From positions 128,459 to 192,458 of the forward strand of contig RQTK01000324.1 of NCBI GenBank assembly GCA_003991915.1: DNA of 64,000 nucleotides, read 5' to 3'. The notes beneath the pieces are model-generated. The model worked only from the letters and a program-made list of their open reading frames with translations, was not told the DNA's origin and searched no databases. This document shows, one piece after another, positions 48,192 to 60,900 of the stretch (within the stretch, counting starts at the first letter, position 1; every line of letters begins with the position of its first letter). Both the position numbers and the translations under genes were made by a program. The stretch comes from Elysia chlorotica (Eukaryota > Mollusca > Gastropoda > Plakobranchidae).

Positions 48192-51100
48192 GTATTATTG
48201 CAAAAGCACATGCACTTATGGAGTCCTTATTTTCCAAAAGAGCTTAAAAGAATATGTTTTGATAATTGTTTGTGTTTACTCCCATCCAAAATTCTAGCTA
48301 GCTACTTATGTCAGTTGAGAAAACCTAAATGTCACGGTGGATTAAAAAAAAAAAAATTCTAGTTCTTGATTCTATTCATCTTTTATGTTTGAAAAGTTCA
48401 GCTGCTTGTAATTTTCAAAGATTGTTTTGCTGTTTAATGTACTGACACTAATTTGTATGGGGATCCAAACTGGCTCAAGTGGTAGAACGTTGGTCTCCGA
48501 ATCGGGAGATCCCCTGTTCCAAACCCACTATCAGTTAAAAATTTATTTGTCCAATTTCATCCCATACTGGTTGGGTAGGTGTCAGTATAATGTGACTGGC
48601 TCAGACAGGAGTCCAAGTCTCCCCACACTGTCTCCTTTTTGATAGTACACAAAATTGTCAGACTTTAGTCTAGGGGTATGTCCACAATAAAGACAATATA
48701 AAGCTGACCTTATATATTACACAACCAACTCAACTCAATTAAACTGTGTGAAACTGTTTTCTGTTGCAGACAAGGAGACTCGAGTGACAGCATCTTCATC
48801 GTGCTGACCGGGCGTCTCAGATCTGTGATAACTTCTATTGGTGGCAAGAAGGAACTAGTCAATGAGTTTGGTCGTGGAGAGCTGGTCGGCATCGTTGAGG
48901 TTCTCACCCAGACAGAGCGGGCCACCACCGTCCTAGCCATCCGGTGAGCTAGCTTTGGTCTTGGATTTCAATGCTTTGCTTACAGGCATATCTGATTCAG
49001 TCTTGGATTTGAATGCATCAAGACATGTCTTGTTAAGTTTTGTGCTTACAATAGTCATAGTAAAGAAACTATATTAATCCTTTTAGAGTTGATGGACAAT
49101 TGTATGTATCGGAAATAAATTTATTTCTGTGGTGTTGCAGCCGTTAAGATTGGCTGTATAGTCGATCTGGATTTGGTCATATTTATAAATAAATAAACAC
49201 TATCTCATAAAACAACTTGAGAAAAGTGTATTGGGTCTGTACAATTAGCTCTTGTAACACATTCTTTTCCTTTAGTACTTGAGCATTCAATTGACTGCAC
49301 AATTTTTTAAATTAAAAAAAAAATATATAAATATGAATGTTAGATGTTACTTTCTTTGATTTTTCTTCTCGATTATGTAGCTTAGTTCAAATTCTATTTC
49401 AACTTTTTTTACACCGACAGGCCCTCCCTCAATCTCATTGCTACTGTCTTACTCTTTGTTTTTCCAGAGACACGGAAGTGACGAAGATCCCTAGTGAGCT
49501 TCTGTCCCTAATCAAGCTCCGCTACCCTCAGGTCGTGGCTCGGCTGATTCACCTGCTCGGCACTCGCATCCTGGGCAGTCTGCAGCAGCGCAACAACATC
49601 AACCTGCAGGCATCCGTGTCTCTCGACAACGGTGAGTGATGGCAAACTTAGGCAGCGTTATCATTAAAACCTTTCCTATTCAATGGACTAAAAAAAAATA
49701 ATCTCTTGCCTCCATAGTGCTCATTAACTTCTTCATATCATGTTATTCAAGGCCTATTCCTTGTATGCGCACTATTTTGGGGAATTAAAAAAAATTATCA
49801 AAGGTAAAAGCTTTGGTATTGATTATTTTTAAATGGAAGGTGTGCCGATTGATACAAAGATGTGCTGGTATGGGAGCATATCAATGCACACACTTGTGTG
49901 GTGTGCAGGAAAAAGAATGAAAGGAGCCCAGTAAAAAATATATTCATTAATTTCACTATTTCCATTATGCACCATTTTAACACTTTCAACTATTGTAATG
50001 GCATACCTTCTTCTTTGCCCTGATGTATAGAGATATAATATATTGCGTAACACTGAATCCAACCTAAATTTCCCTTGTGGATGGAAAAAACCTTATCTCA
50101 TCTTATCTTATTTTATCTTGTCAGATATTATCTTAGTTCGTCCTTATGTTTCTTACCATATCTTTTTTTTTTCTTGTAATACCTTTTTTTATTTTAGTCG
50201 AAAACCAAACAAATGCCATGTGTATGTTTTTTTCAGCAGACGTGAAGATGGGACAGTTTATTGTCGCTAACCATTGCTTTTATGTTGTGTATTAGTGAAA
50301 CCTTGATTATGTTTTATGCTGTATATATCGTCACTGACATATAAATATAATTTATTGCCAAACGCTAAACTGAATTCTACATGAAAACAAAGCAAACCAA
50401 TGAGATATCAGATTGTGGAAACGTAACCTATTGCTTTCTTAGTTTTATTACAAGCAACCAAACAATGACATGTGTATGTGTATGTTTTCCCCAGCAGATA
50501 CGAAGATGGAGCGCTCGACGGTGGCTAACCTGGCGACCATCGCTATCGTCCCGGTAACCGAGGATGTCCCGCTGACAAACTTTGCGCTGGAGCTGCAGCA
50601 CGCACTGCTCGCCATAGGTCAGTACACCGTTAGTCTTGAGGCCTGGGGCCTTTTGTGTGTTGTGTTAGTAGGAGCCAGGTTGTACATAATTCAGTGGTGG
50701 GGTGGTTGTTAGTATAATATGACTGGCTGAGACAGGAGTTCAGGTCTCCCCAACTTGTCTATGGGTGGCAGCACATCAAATTGTGTATAATATAGCCTAT
50801 ATAGTGCTTTTGGATGTTGGGCAACCAACAGACTCAACTCCTACAGAATACAGAAAACTGTATTAATGCCCATTACAATTATTTTAAGTCCATTGCTTGA
50901 TAAATAGAGGAAAGTATATCAAGACATTAACATAAATATAGTTATAAAAAAAGATCATTATTCACACAAGTTGTTAATCTCTATTCCCATTTATAACTTA
51001 ATTTTTATTTAGAGTTGATTATTCTCTTCTGGTGATCTTGTTTCTAACTATAGCTATTTACTCTCTATTCCCATCACTGTCTCTATTTTTTGTTACATTA

Positions 51101-54100
51101 TAAGTATATCGATGATGATTATGACCCTTTTTAACATCCCACTTTTGTCACTGTTCTCCAAGGTCCCACTGTGCGACTGACTCCAGATATTGTGAGAGCT
51201 CGCCTCGGTACACATGCACTGGACATGTGAGTGGCTAGATTATTATGGAATACATTGTCTAGGTTAAAAAAAAACAAACAACAATAGGAGTATGTGATTC
51301 TAAAACTGTCCTGTTTTGAACAAGTTGCCGTGTGTGTGATTTTTTCAATGAGCTCCCCTGCAGTCGCTGATCAACGCTGTGTCCTGTTTTAACAATTCCT
51401 GCCTTAAAAAATACCTAGTTACCTCTGCCATATATTTATTAAAAAACATTTATACTAAATGTTTTAAATTCATGTAATGATTATTGTCTATCTACCTTGC
51501 TCTGTAGCCAAGTAAAAGTAACATGGGCGGCAATATTCCTTGTATGGACACTAACAGTATATCTCATCTTATCTTGTGTTGTGTGTTTCAGAGTGAACGA
51601 GTTCCGCCTGTTCAACTGGCTGTCCCAGCAGGAAGACATCCACCGCATGGTGCTGTACCAGTGCGACCACCAGCTCACCAAGTGGAGTAAGCACTGCCTG
51701 CGCCAGGCAGACTGCATCCTCATCGTGGCGCTCGCAGACAAGGATCCTACCATAGGCCCGGTGAGTTTGGAGTGTAGGCACAAAGAGAAGGTTTTAGGGT
51801 AGTGAGTATTAATGTTAACGCTCCTATATAAGTGTTCATTCTCTGCATATGCAGTTTTCCATGTAGTTTGCCTACTACAATCAGGACCATAACTCTTGCT
51901 GTTGGGGCATTGGGACACCTTTATGAAGATGCTGGGTTCTGGGGAAAGTAAAGTGCAGAGAGAAAAGTAATGGCAACCTGCCTTACATACTCAGTGTACC
52001 ATGCAGTTTGCCTACTACAATCAGGGCCTGTATGCAACTCTCACGATTATTTTTCGACTTAGCTACGCTAAGTTTACATCGTAACTTCTGCGCTTAAGTT
52101 GACGGCATGCAAGTGGTTTTACGACGCTCGTGTAGTTAAGTTAAGCTAGGCTAAGCTAATGGACATTTCCGCTGACCCAGCGTGACTTTTAGACACACCT
52201 CCAAACACTACACACACACACATACACACTTTGCTGCTGATGCGGCTACATTAGATGTAGGCTTATAGATCATGCAATTTCATTCAATTTGGTTAAATTT
52301 ACTTTCTGATAAGTAAACTAAGGTATAGGTTCTAGTTTCTCAATAATAATAACGCTAGATCTAGATCTACACGCAAGTTTGGATGTAGAGCTAGGCTCAA
52401 GTTTGCAGCACTAGAAGACGCAAATTTACTCGATGATAATTATCAAAAGAACACCATTGGGTAATGTTAAATGCATCGACTAAGTTTAATGGAGACTAGA
52501 AATGACTTAAAAAGCTTGTTGTATGTAAACTTATCGCTTTATTGTTTTATTAGGCGTATTTTAAAAATTGAGTCGAGAAGTTTCCAAGATGGCGGCCGCA
52601 TTGGCGCGTTTGTTGCTTTCTTGGCGCGCTGAGCTATAAGAAAAAGCAAGGCGCTGATTGGCTACGTTTTTGTCTTAACTTCTGTACGACAGGGTTTTTC
52701 TAACTTAGCAGTTACGATGAACTTAGTAAGTAAAGGTACCGTTTGCAAGCAACTTAGCGCGCTAAGTGCTTTTTACGATAAAACTTACTAAGTCAATGTA
52801 CAGTTGCATACGGACCCAGGACCATAACTCTTAGTTCCCCAACGCTCTGTCAGAAGCATGGTGCCATCTTTTTTTTTAACGTATACAGAAATACTCATTG
52901 CTTTGAAAGTAGTTGAAAGTTATAAGTGTGCATTTTAATCTCTGGCTGCTGTGTTATTTCCCTTCTGGTTGGATCTGTGTCAATGTAATATGATTCACAA
53001 AATCCTGGGTATATCTCTCTGTAAGTCCCTTCACTGAATAGGATCTTTCTTGAGTTGTAGGAGAGAAATTGTTACTCAAATATCCAAGTATAAAACCAGT
53101 TCTCTACTCTATAATTGTCTGCCCACAACTTTATTAAACCAGGAGAGAGCTCCATTTTTCTTTTCAAAGATTACTCAATGATGATCCTATTATAACCAGT
53201 TAACCACTCTATCAATGTATGCCCAGATTGAGAAAGAGCTGGAGAACATCGCCGTGCGCGCCCAAAAGGAACTGGTCCTGCTTCACCGTGAAGATGCCGA
53301 GACTCCCCGCAACACGGCCGAGTGGCTCAATGCCCGGGGCTGGCTGTCCTCGCACCACCACCTGCGCTGCCCCAAGAGGGTGCTCAGGGCCAAGTCCAAG
53401 GCCAAGACGGTGAGTGTGGACAGGTGCGGGGGCAAGTGGGGCAGGTGGGAGCATGCCGGAGGGGGGGGGGGGAGGAAGAGACGCTTATATGTACATAGAT
53501 GCCAATTTTCCATAAATTTACGGATTTTCAGTATAAAAAAAATTGTGCAGATCATAGTTCAGTAAAGGCATGTCAAGGTTGTATGTTTTGTGGTCCAGTA
53601 TACTAGGCCATTGTGTGTAAGAGGTTCAGTAAAAAAAAGAATGCTCCCTTTGGCATATGTGTATTGAAAGACAAGTTGAAGGCTAAAAGGGTGAATCGTG
53701 GAAGTAGTGGGGTACAGAGAGAAATAGAATAAGTAGCTTACATATTATCAGTTCAAGCTGAAAGCTACATCGTTGGATCGGGTACAGGGAGACAGACGGA
53801 TAGAACTTGCATAACTATTTTGGGCAGATTATAACAAAACACGGCAAACGGGAGACAAAAAGTAAGGACAACGCGGTGGAGTTGGAAAAAAAAAATCTGA
53901 ACCAGCCATGGTTTTTACCATGTTTTCTGATTAAATACTATAGTGTGAAAGTAAACAATGGGTTTCAGGCGGCTTGGATATTAACCAAGTACAATGGTGC
54001 TATAAACTTACACCCTGTTCTAAGGATAGTAATTACAGTGGAAACCTTATAATTCCAATTGCCTGGGATTTCATCTAAGCTTTGAATTATTAAGTGGATT

Positions 54101-57100
54101 CAAATTACATAAGGGGACATACCTGAACCACAAAAGTGTTAAAATTTTTTTGAAAAACTGTGTTTGTATAGTTTCCTATCGTTTTTTTTTCTATTGCAAC
54201 CTTTCCCAACCCCATTTCTTTCAAATGCTGTCTTTGGCAGCAATAAGCATTGAATTGTGCTTGACAAATAGTACTGAGCTTCAAATTAAGATAACCAAAT
54301 CTGAACAACTTTGAATTATGTCTGATTCTAAAAGATCCAAAGAGTAAAAAAATTACCTATTCTTTTTGCAAAATTCGGTTTATAATGAATTTGAATTATC
54401 AAACTTCGTTTTGTGAGGTTTCTACTGTACTACAACAGTGCTATAAAGGTAAACCTATCTGTTTGATTGAGAACTTGCTGCGTATGTTGTGTGATCCTAA
54501 TCTGTTGTGGATTTTGTATGTGTGTGTGTGGCTCTCTAGTAATGTATGTGTGGGGCCCTGTTTCGATATTTATGGGATGTGAGAGAGAGGGTGAGCAAGT
54601 TATGCTATTGCTGGTATACGTACACGCATACATACATACCTTCATACATGAAGCACCGGATCTAGAGCAGACATATGTGATCATGGTACTCACTCATCTT
54701 TTTGAACTTTTAAAAATCTAAATTGCTCCTGTCTTTATTGGTTGCCCATCTGTTTAGAATATCTAAATAGGTTATTCTGTGTCTACCTCTACTTCTTGTC
54801 CATCTATTTTTATCGTTAAGGCTGAATCTTCTATACTTTTTTGTCCATATTTATGTCCTACAAAGTTTATTTGTCTTTTTCTTTCAGTTTTTATCAAAGG
54901 TGTATATGTTTTCGCCTCATCTAGCACATCTGCATTTGATAGTCTCTCCTTCCATAATATTCCTAGTATTCTTCTAATAAACCAGATCTCTGTTGCTTCA
55001 AGTCTTTTTCCAACATCATTGCGACAAGTTTGTGGTTGTTTTTTTGAAGAAAGCTATAGAGGAAGAGAAGGGGAGAGAGAGGAACGGGGGATGAGAGAGA
55101 TAGAGATGGATAGAGAGAAGACGAGAAGACTGGAGATAGATCTAGATCTAGTCTATGCGTTGTTAGTTTGTTCTCTGACCTTGTCTGCCCCGGTTGTGAA
55201 GATCATTCTAGATGGAATTTATGCATTGTTAGTTTCTTGTCTGTCCCGATTGTGAAGATCGTTCGAGAAATCTGTCAATCTGGTAAACAACTTGTTTTTC
55301 AGTTTCGGCTTGTTGACAATCTAATGCTTCTAATCAACTGGAGTCCCGTATGTTTTAGTACATGCTAGAAATATCGAGATTTGTGAACAACTCTAATCTT
55401 CTGGGTTACAAATCAGTATAAAAGGCTTGTACGGGTGAGCAGTTGTGAGTTATCAGTGAGTTGTCAGTCAGTCAGAGAGTCTGAGCGCGTTTGTTACTAT
55501 TATTAGAAGCTGTCGTGTTACAGTTATGGATTGCTATTGCAGTTGTGGAATTGATCACAGATTGTTATTGCAGTTGTGGACTTGATTGCTGTCGCGATTT
55601 CATTGTAACATTTTCAATACCCTAGACGTGTTTATATTTAATAAAGTTATTCTTCAATTTTTCTACAAGGAGTTGACTTTATTATTTGTTTGAGCCAGTG
55701 GATGTTGTATCATTGTCTGAAGCCCCGTTACAATATATAATATTATAACCGATAGCTGGGCTCTACAACAGAGACTGTGCATCACCCCGGCAATCCACGT
55801 TACAATCATCTATATATATGTTCAATCAAAACTTCCCTTGTGGATCAATACAAGCCTATCTTATGTTTATGTTTATGTGTGTCTCCTGTGTCCCCAGCTG
55901 GAGCTCTACGAGAAACTGTTTGACAACCCGCCTGACAGGATGGCAGACTTCTCACGCCTGGCGCGCTTCCTCACGGGCACGTCCATAGGCCTGGTGCTGG
56001 GAGGGGGAGGGGCCAGGTGAGATTCGCTACACCTGTACACCTAGCCTATTTCAAAGTTAGATAAATAAACAAACAATTTTTCTCTATGGCTCTGATGTAT
56101 ATCAATGCACTGAACTAAAGAACACGCACCTCGCCTAGTTAAAAGTTTGATAAATTAAGACAAAATAGTATTTATCTATGTCTGTGATGTGTTTCAACAC
56201 CCTGTACTAATGTATGGTCCCCATACGCTTACCCTTAGAAATTATAACAAAATTTTATTTCTCTGTTGCTGTGGTGTATATCAATGCACTGTACTAATGA
56301 ATGTTCCCCAAGAAGCCTTGCTTATGTGAAAGTTTGGTGAATTCAGACTTAATTATATTTTTCTCTGACTCATTGAGGACTTACTTCTGTATTATTGGCT
56401 CATTAATAAACCATCCCAAAAGGTCTTCCTGCTTTAAAGGTGAATAAATTCAGGCATAGTTACATTTCTCTCTGACTCTTTACAGACGAACAGCTTGCAA
56501 TAATGAAGTTCCCTCAGAGGCCTTGCCTGTTTGAAAGTTAAATAAATCCAGACATAGTTCTATATTTCTCTGTGACTGTATACTAACAGCCTGTATCAAT
56601 GATCTGTCTCCAGAGGCCTTGCCTGTTTGAAAGTTAAATAAATCCAGACATAGTTCTATATTTCTCTGTGACTGTATACTAACACTAACAGCCTGTATCA
56701 ATGATCTGTCTCCAGAGGCCTGGCCCATGTGGGCATGATCAAAGCCATGACTGAGGAGGGAATCCCCATCGACATGGTCGGGGGAACCAGCATGGGCGCC
56801 TTCATTGGAGCCCTCTGGGCGGAGGAGCGGCAGTATGTGCCCTTCACTCGCCGGGCCAGAGAGTGGGCTATGGTGAGTTGGGGAAGATCAGAGAGTGGGC
56901 TTTGGTGAGTTGGGGAAGGTCAGAGAGTGGGCTATGGTGAGTTGGGGAAGGTCAGAGAGTGGGNNNNNNNNNNNNNNNNNNNNNNNNNNNNNNNNNNNNN
57001 NNNNNNNNNNNNNNNNNNNNNNNNNNNNNNNNNNNNNNNNNNNNNNNNNNNNNNNNNNNNNNNNNNNNNNNNNNNNNNNNNNNNNNNNNNNNNNNNNNNN

Positions 57101-57876
57101 NNNNNNNNNNNNNNNNNNNNNNNNNNNNNNNNNNNNNNNNNNNNNNNNNNNNNNNNNNNNNNNNNNNNNNNNNNNNNNNNNNNNNNNNNNNNNNNNNNNN
57201 NNNNNNNNNNNNNNNNNNNNNNNNNNNNNNNNNNNNNNNNNNNNNNNNNNNNNNNNNNNNNNNNNNNNNNNNNNNNNNNNNNNNNNNNNNNNNNNNNNNN
57301 NNNNNNNNNNNNNNNNNNNNNNNNNNNNNNNNNNNNNNNNNNNNNNNNNNNNNNNNNNNNNNNNNNNNNNNNNNNNNNNNNNNNNNNNNNNNNNNNNNNN
57401 NNNNNNNNNNNNNNNNNNNNNNNNNNNNNNNNNNNNNNNNNNNNNNNNNNNNNNNNNNNNNNNNNNNNNNNNNNNNNNNNNNNNNNNNNNNNNNNNNNNN
57501 NNNNNNNNNNNNNNNNNNNNNNNNNNNNNNNNNNNNNNNNNNNNNNNNNNNNNNNNNNNNNNNNNNNNNNNNNNNNNNNNNNNNNNNNNNNNNNNNNNNN
57601 NNNNNNNNNNNNNNNNNNNNNNNNNNNNNNNNNNNNNNNNNNNNNNNNNNNNNNNNNNNNNNNNNNNNNNNNNNNNNNNNNNNNNNNNNNNNNNNNNNNN
57701 NNNNNNNNNNNNNNNNNNNNNNNNNNNNNNNNNNNNNNNNNNNNNNNNNNNNNNNNNNNNNNNNNNNNNNNNNNNNNNNNNNNNNNNNNNNNNNNNNNNN
57801 NNNNNNNNNNNNNNNNNNNNNNNNNNNNNNNNNNNNNNNNNNNNNNNNNNNNNNNNNNNNNNNNNNNNNNNNNNNN

Positions 57877-57917
<41 letters not shown>

Positions 57918-60900
57918 ATACCACTCTATTCAAGTCATAGAACTGAGAGTCTGTTGCAATCCTGTAAGTATCTCTATTATGAGAGGATTTTGTGAGTGTA
58001 TAGAAAACTGAATTCTGCAATTAATTTATCACTGTCGTTTTTCAGGCTGGGCATTCAATGAATCCATTGAGACCGTCTTCCATGATCGTCAGATCGAGGA
58101 TCTGTGGATTCCATATTTCTGCATCACAACAAATATTTCAAACTCAACCATGCGTGTCCATTCCCTTGGTAAGATGCTCATTCCATTGCACTCAAAGTTT
58201 ACAGGATTTTGTTTTAAATATCGTCACGGTGCTAGCATAATGGCATTTGCGAGATCTTATAAATATTGTTGTGAAGTTGATCATGAGACCTATCTATCTT
58301 AAACCTTCATATTAAAGATGTGCATATGGGTTTTTGCTTAATCTTATAAGATTCGTGCATCCAATTTGAAGCAGAAACAAAGAAAATAAATCAGTTTTTA
58401 TTAATTACCTCATAAGTATCGAGAATTACCTATATGCCAAAGTCATAGCACTGTGACGATATATCTTGTGCCTTTTTGAGACTGTTGGCACATACAAATT
58501 TTGTGAAGATATTTCAGACCATTTTTTTCTGTAAAATGGGGCTTTTCAGCCTCGGTTTGATTGAAGATTATTTTCATTTATTCCTTAGCTAATTATAGAC
58601 AATCAAGAATTTTGATTAATTATTTTCTTCTTCAATTATATTGTTTAAAATCTCAAATGCTACATTATAAATATTTTTATTCATTGGGAACATTTTTTGT
58701 GTATTCACTAATACGTAAACTGCCTATTTTGATGTTGTGTAATTTTTCAAAATGGCGACATATGTAAAAAAAGACTACATTCAAAATTAAAAACAATGAA
58801 AACAAAAATATGAATTTCATGGACATAGACAGAACATTTAATTGCTGGTAAAAATAGGCAGTTTGAGTGTTAGTGAACCAAGTTGATGCGCACCATTCGT
58901 TAATTGACATTACAAAGGTTCTATGTGGTAAAATTAGAGATGACACAAACCTATAATAGTCCAAACTTTTAATTACATTTTTCTCAAAAGCAAGAACCTT
59001 TTTAATGTCACCTTGTGCATTGGTTAAGAAAGTTGATCTCCAATGAATTCTATTTGTGTCTCTGTTTACTTCTGGCCTCCCTCTTTACCTTACATGGCCG
59101 TGGACTCCTTCTTGCCACTGTTTCCCCACCTTTCCCCCCTCTCTAACTGTCTGAGTGATCCACACTGCCCCCCTCTCCCCCACATGATACCGCAGGAAGT
59201 GTGTGGCGCTACGTGCGGGCCAGCATGTCTCTGTCGGGCTATCTCCCGCCGCTGTGCGACCCGGGCGACGGCCACCTGCTCCTGGACGGAGGCTACGTCA
59301 ATAATCTCCCAGGTACTGGCAAACAACTTCTCTCCGCCTTTGTTTTTTTCTTGAGTTATCTTCATAAATTCCACCACCCGCTGCCCCTTCCTTTCTTTGA
59401 GTTTCTGTGAGGCCTCAAATGGTTTCTCTGGTTCTCTGGTGGGCTTGTGCCACTGTTGAGCTTGCAGGTTGGTCCGGTCGATTTGATCCTCTCGAAATGT
59501 CTTCATTTACCTTCCTCCTGTCTTTGAGCCTCTGTGAGGCCCTTGATGATTGCTTGAGCAGAAACTTCTCTCTCTGGCTGGCGTTTTGGCTTGTCTCATC
59601 ATCGTAGAGCTGGCAGGCTTGTTGGTCTGGCTGATGTGGGTTTGGCTGTGAGGCTGGTGCAATTCTGCTCTCCTGGAACATTGAGTTTGGATTTGTTGGG
59701 TTTTTACGCTGTGACTTGTTGGCTTCTCCTGCTTTGTTTCCCTTGTGCTGTTTTCATTAGTCTGACTGACTCGAGTTTCCTCAAGGTTTCCCTTCTCTCT
59801 ACTGTTTTGCTTTTCCCCCTTCACTATCTGTGTTTGACTAATGTTGTGGTCTTGTATTGGCTCCCCCCACCTCCCCCTGAAACTCTCCACCCTCTTACAT
59901 AGGCAGCGTTTGGTCCTACGTCCGCGGCAGCATGTCTATCCACCCCTACCTCCCTCCATTATGCGACCCTAGCGACGGACACATGCTGGTAGACGGTTGC
60001 TATGTTAATAACGTGCCAGGTAATTCACTCATTCTTCTACAGATATTATTCATGTGGGGTGCCCTCATCCTCTTCCTCCTCCACCTCCACCCCTCCCCTG
60101 CCGTAGTATAGTAGATGCTTTTCTCATCCCTCACCCCCCACCTCTTCTATCATTACAAACCCTCTGCGTCATGTTTGTAACAACTTGGCAAGTTTGCGTC
60201 GTAGCACCTTGTCTGTAACAACCATCCAACCATGTAATCTTAATGGGATTGTTATGTGGCTAGCTTCATCCCAAAGTTTCTAATTTACTCTATATGGAGT
60301 TTTTTTTTAAATTTATTGTATGGGCATGGTATACTTGGTAATGGACATTTTATGATTGCTGTGCGGTCTTTTCTATATAAATTTTGTTCAATTTCAATTT
60401 GAAAGCCTCACCCTAAGTTCACAGTAAATCATGATAAAAATTAAAGACTGTTTTTATCCACAATGTTCTAGTTTATTAAAACCTTCAATAACAAAATTTT
60501 AAACGCATTGTGTTGTATTTTAAAACAAATGAATTTGACTTAACACAGTATCACTGAGGAAGTTATGGACTAATACAAATTGTAACTAAAGCATGAAAAC
60601 TAAAGGAACTTGTGGTGGTGGCAACATTCTGGAAGTCGTGCTCATTTAAAAATAAAGTCGTTGTACCAGTGTAAATTCTTGCCAAGTGTCTGTGTGAAGA
60701 GTGGGCCTTACTGTAGCTCTGTTGCTGTGCTCACAACCAGCTTTGCAAGTGTCCATTTCTGTTCCCCGATTTCCCCACTTTATTATAATCCTTATCTGGA
60801 GAGACACCTCTTGGACTCCGGTCCTGCACTTGTTGTGTTGGCAAAGCTTTCTTTCACACCCCACTGCTTGCTCACCATCCATGTGGACCCGCCTCAGATT

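Noticed and set aside
48457-48530. Possible tRNA gene
   Set aside because: A- and B-box-like sequences are present, but no cloverleaf with paired acceptor stem can be drawn, and the body is that of a SINE.
53212-53555. Minus-strand frames over 53.2-53.5 kb
   Set aside because: Shadows of the GC-rich PNPLA6/7 exon at 53227-53409.
56895-58011. Frames of 337 to 366 codons spanning the gap
   Set aside because: They consist of N; only short ends are real sequence, and those are a tandem repeat and a (TC)n run.
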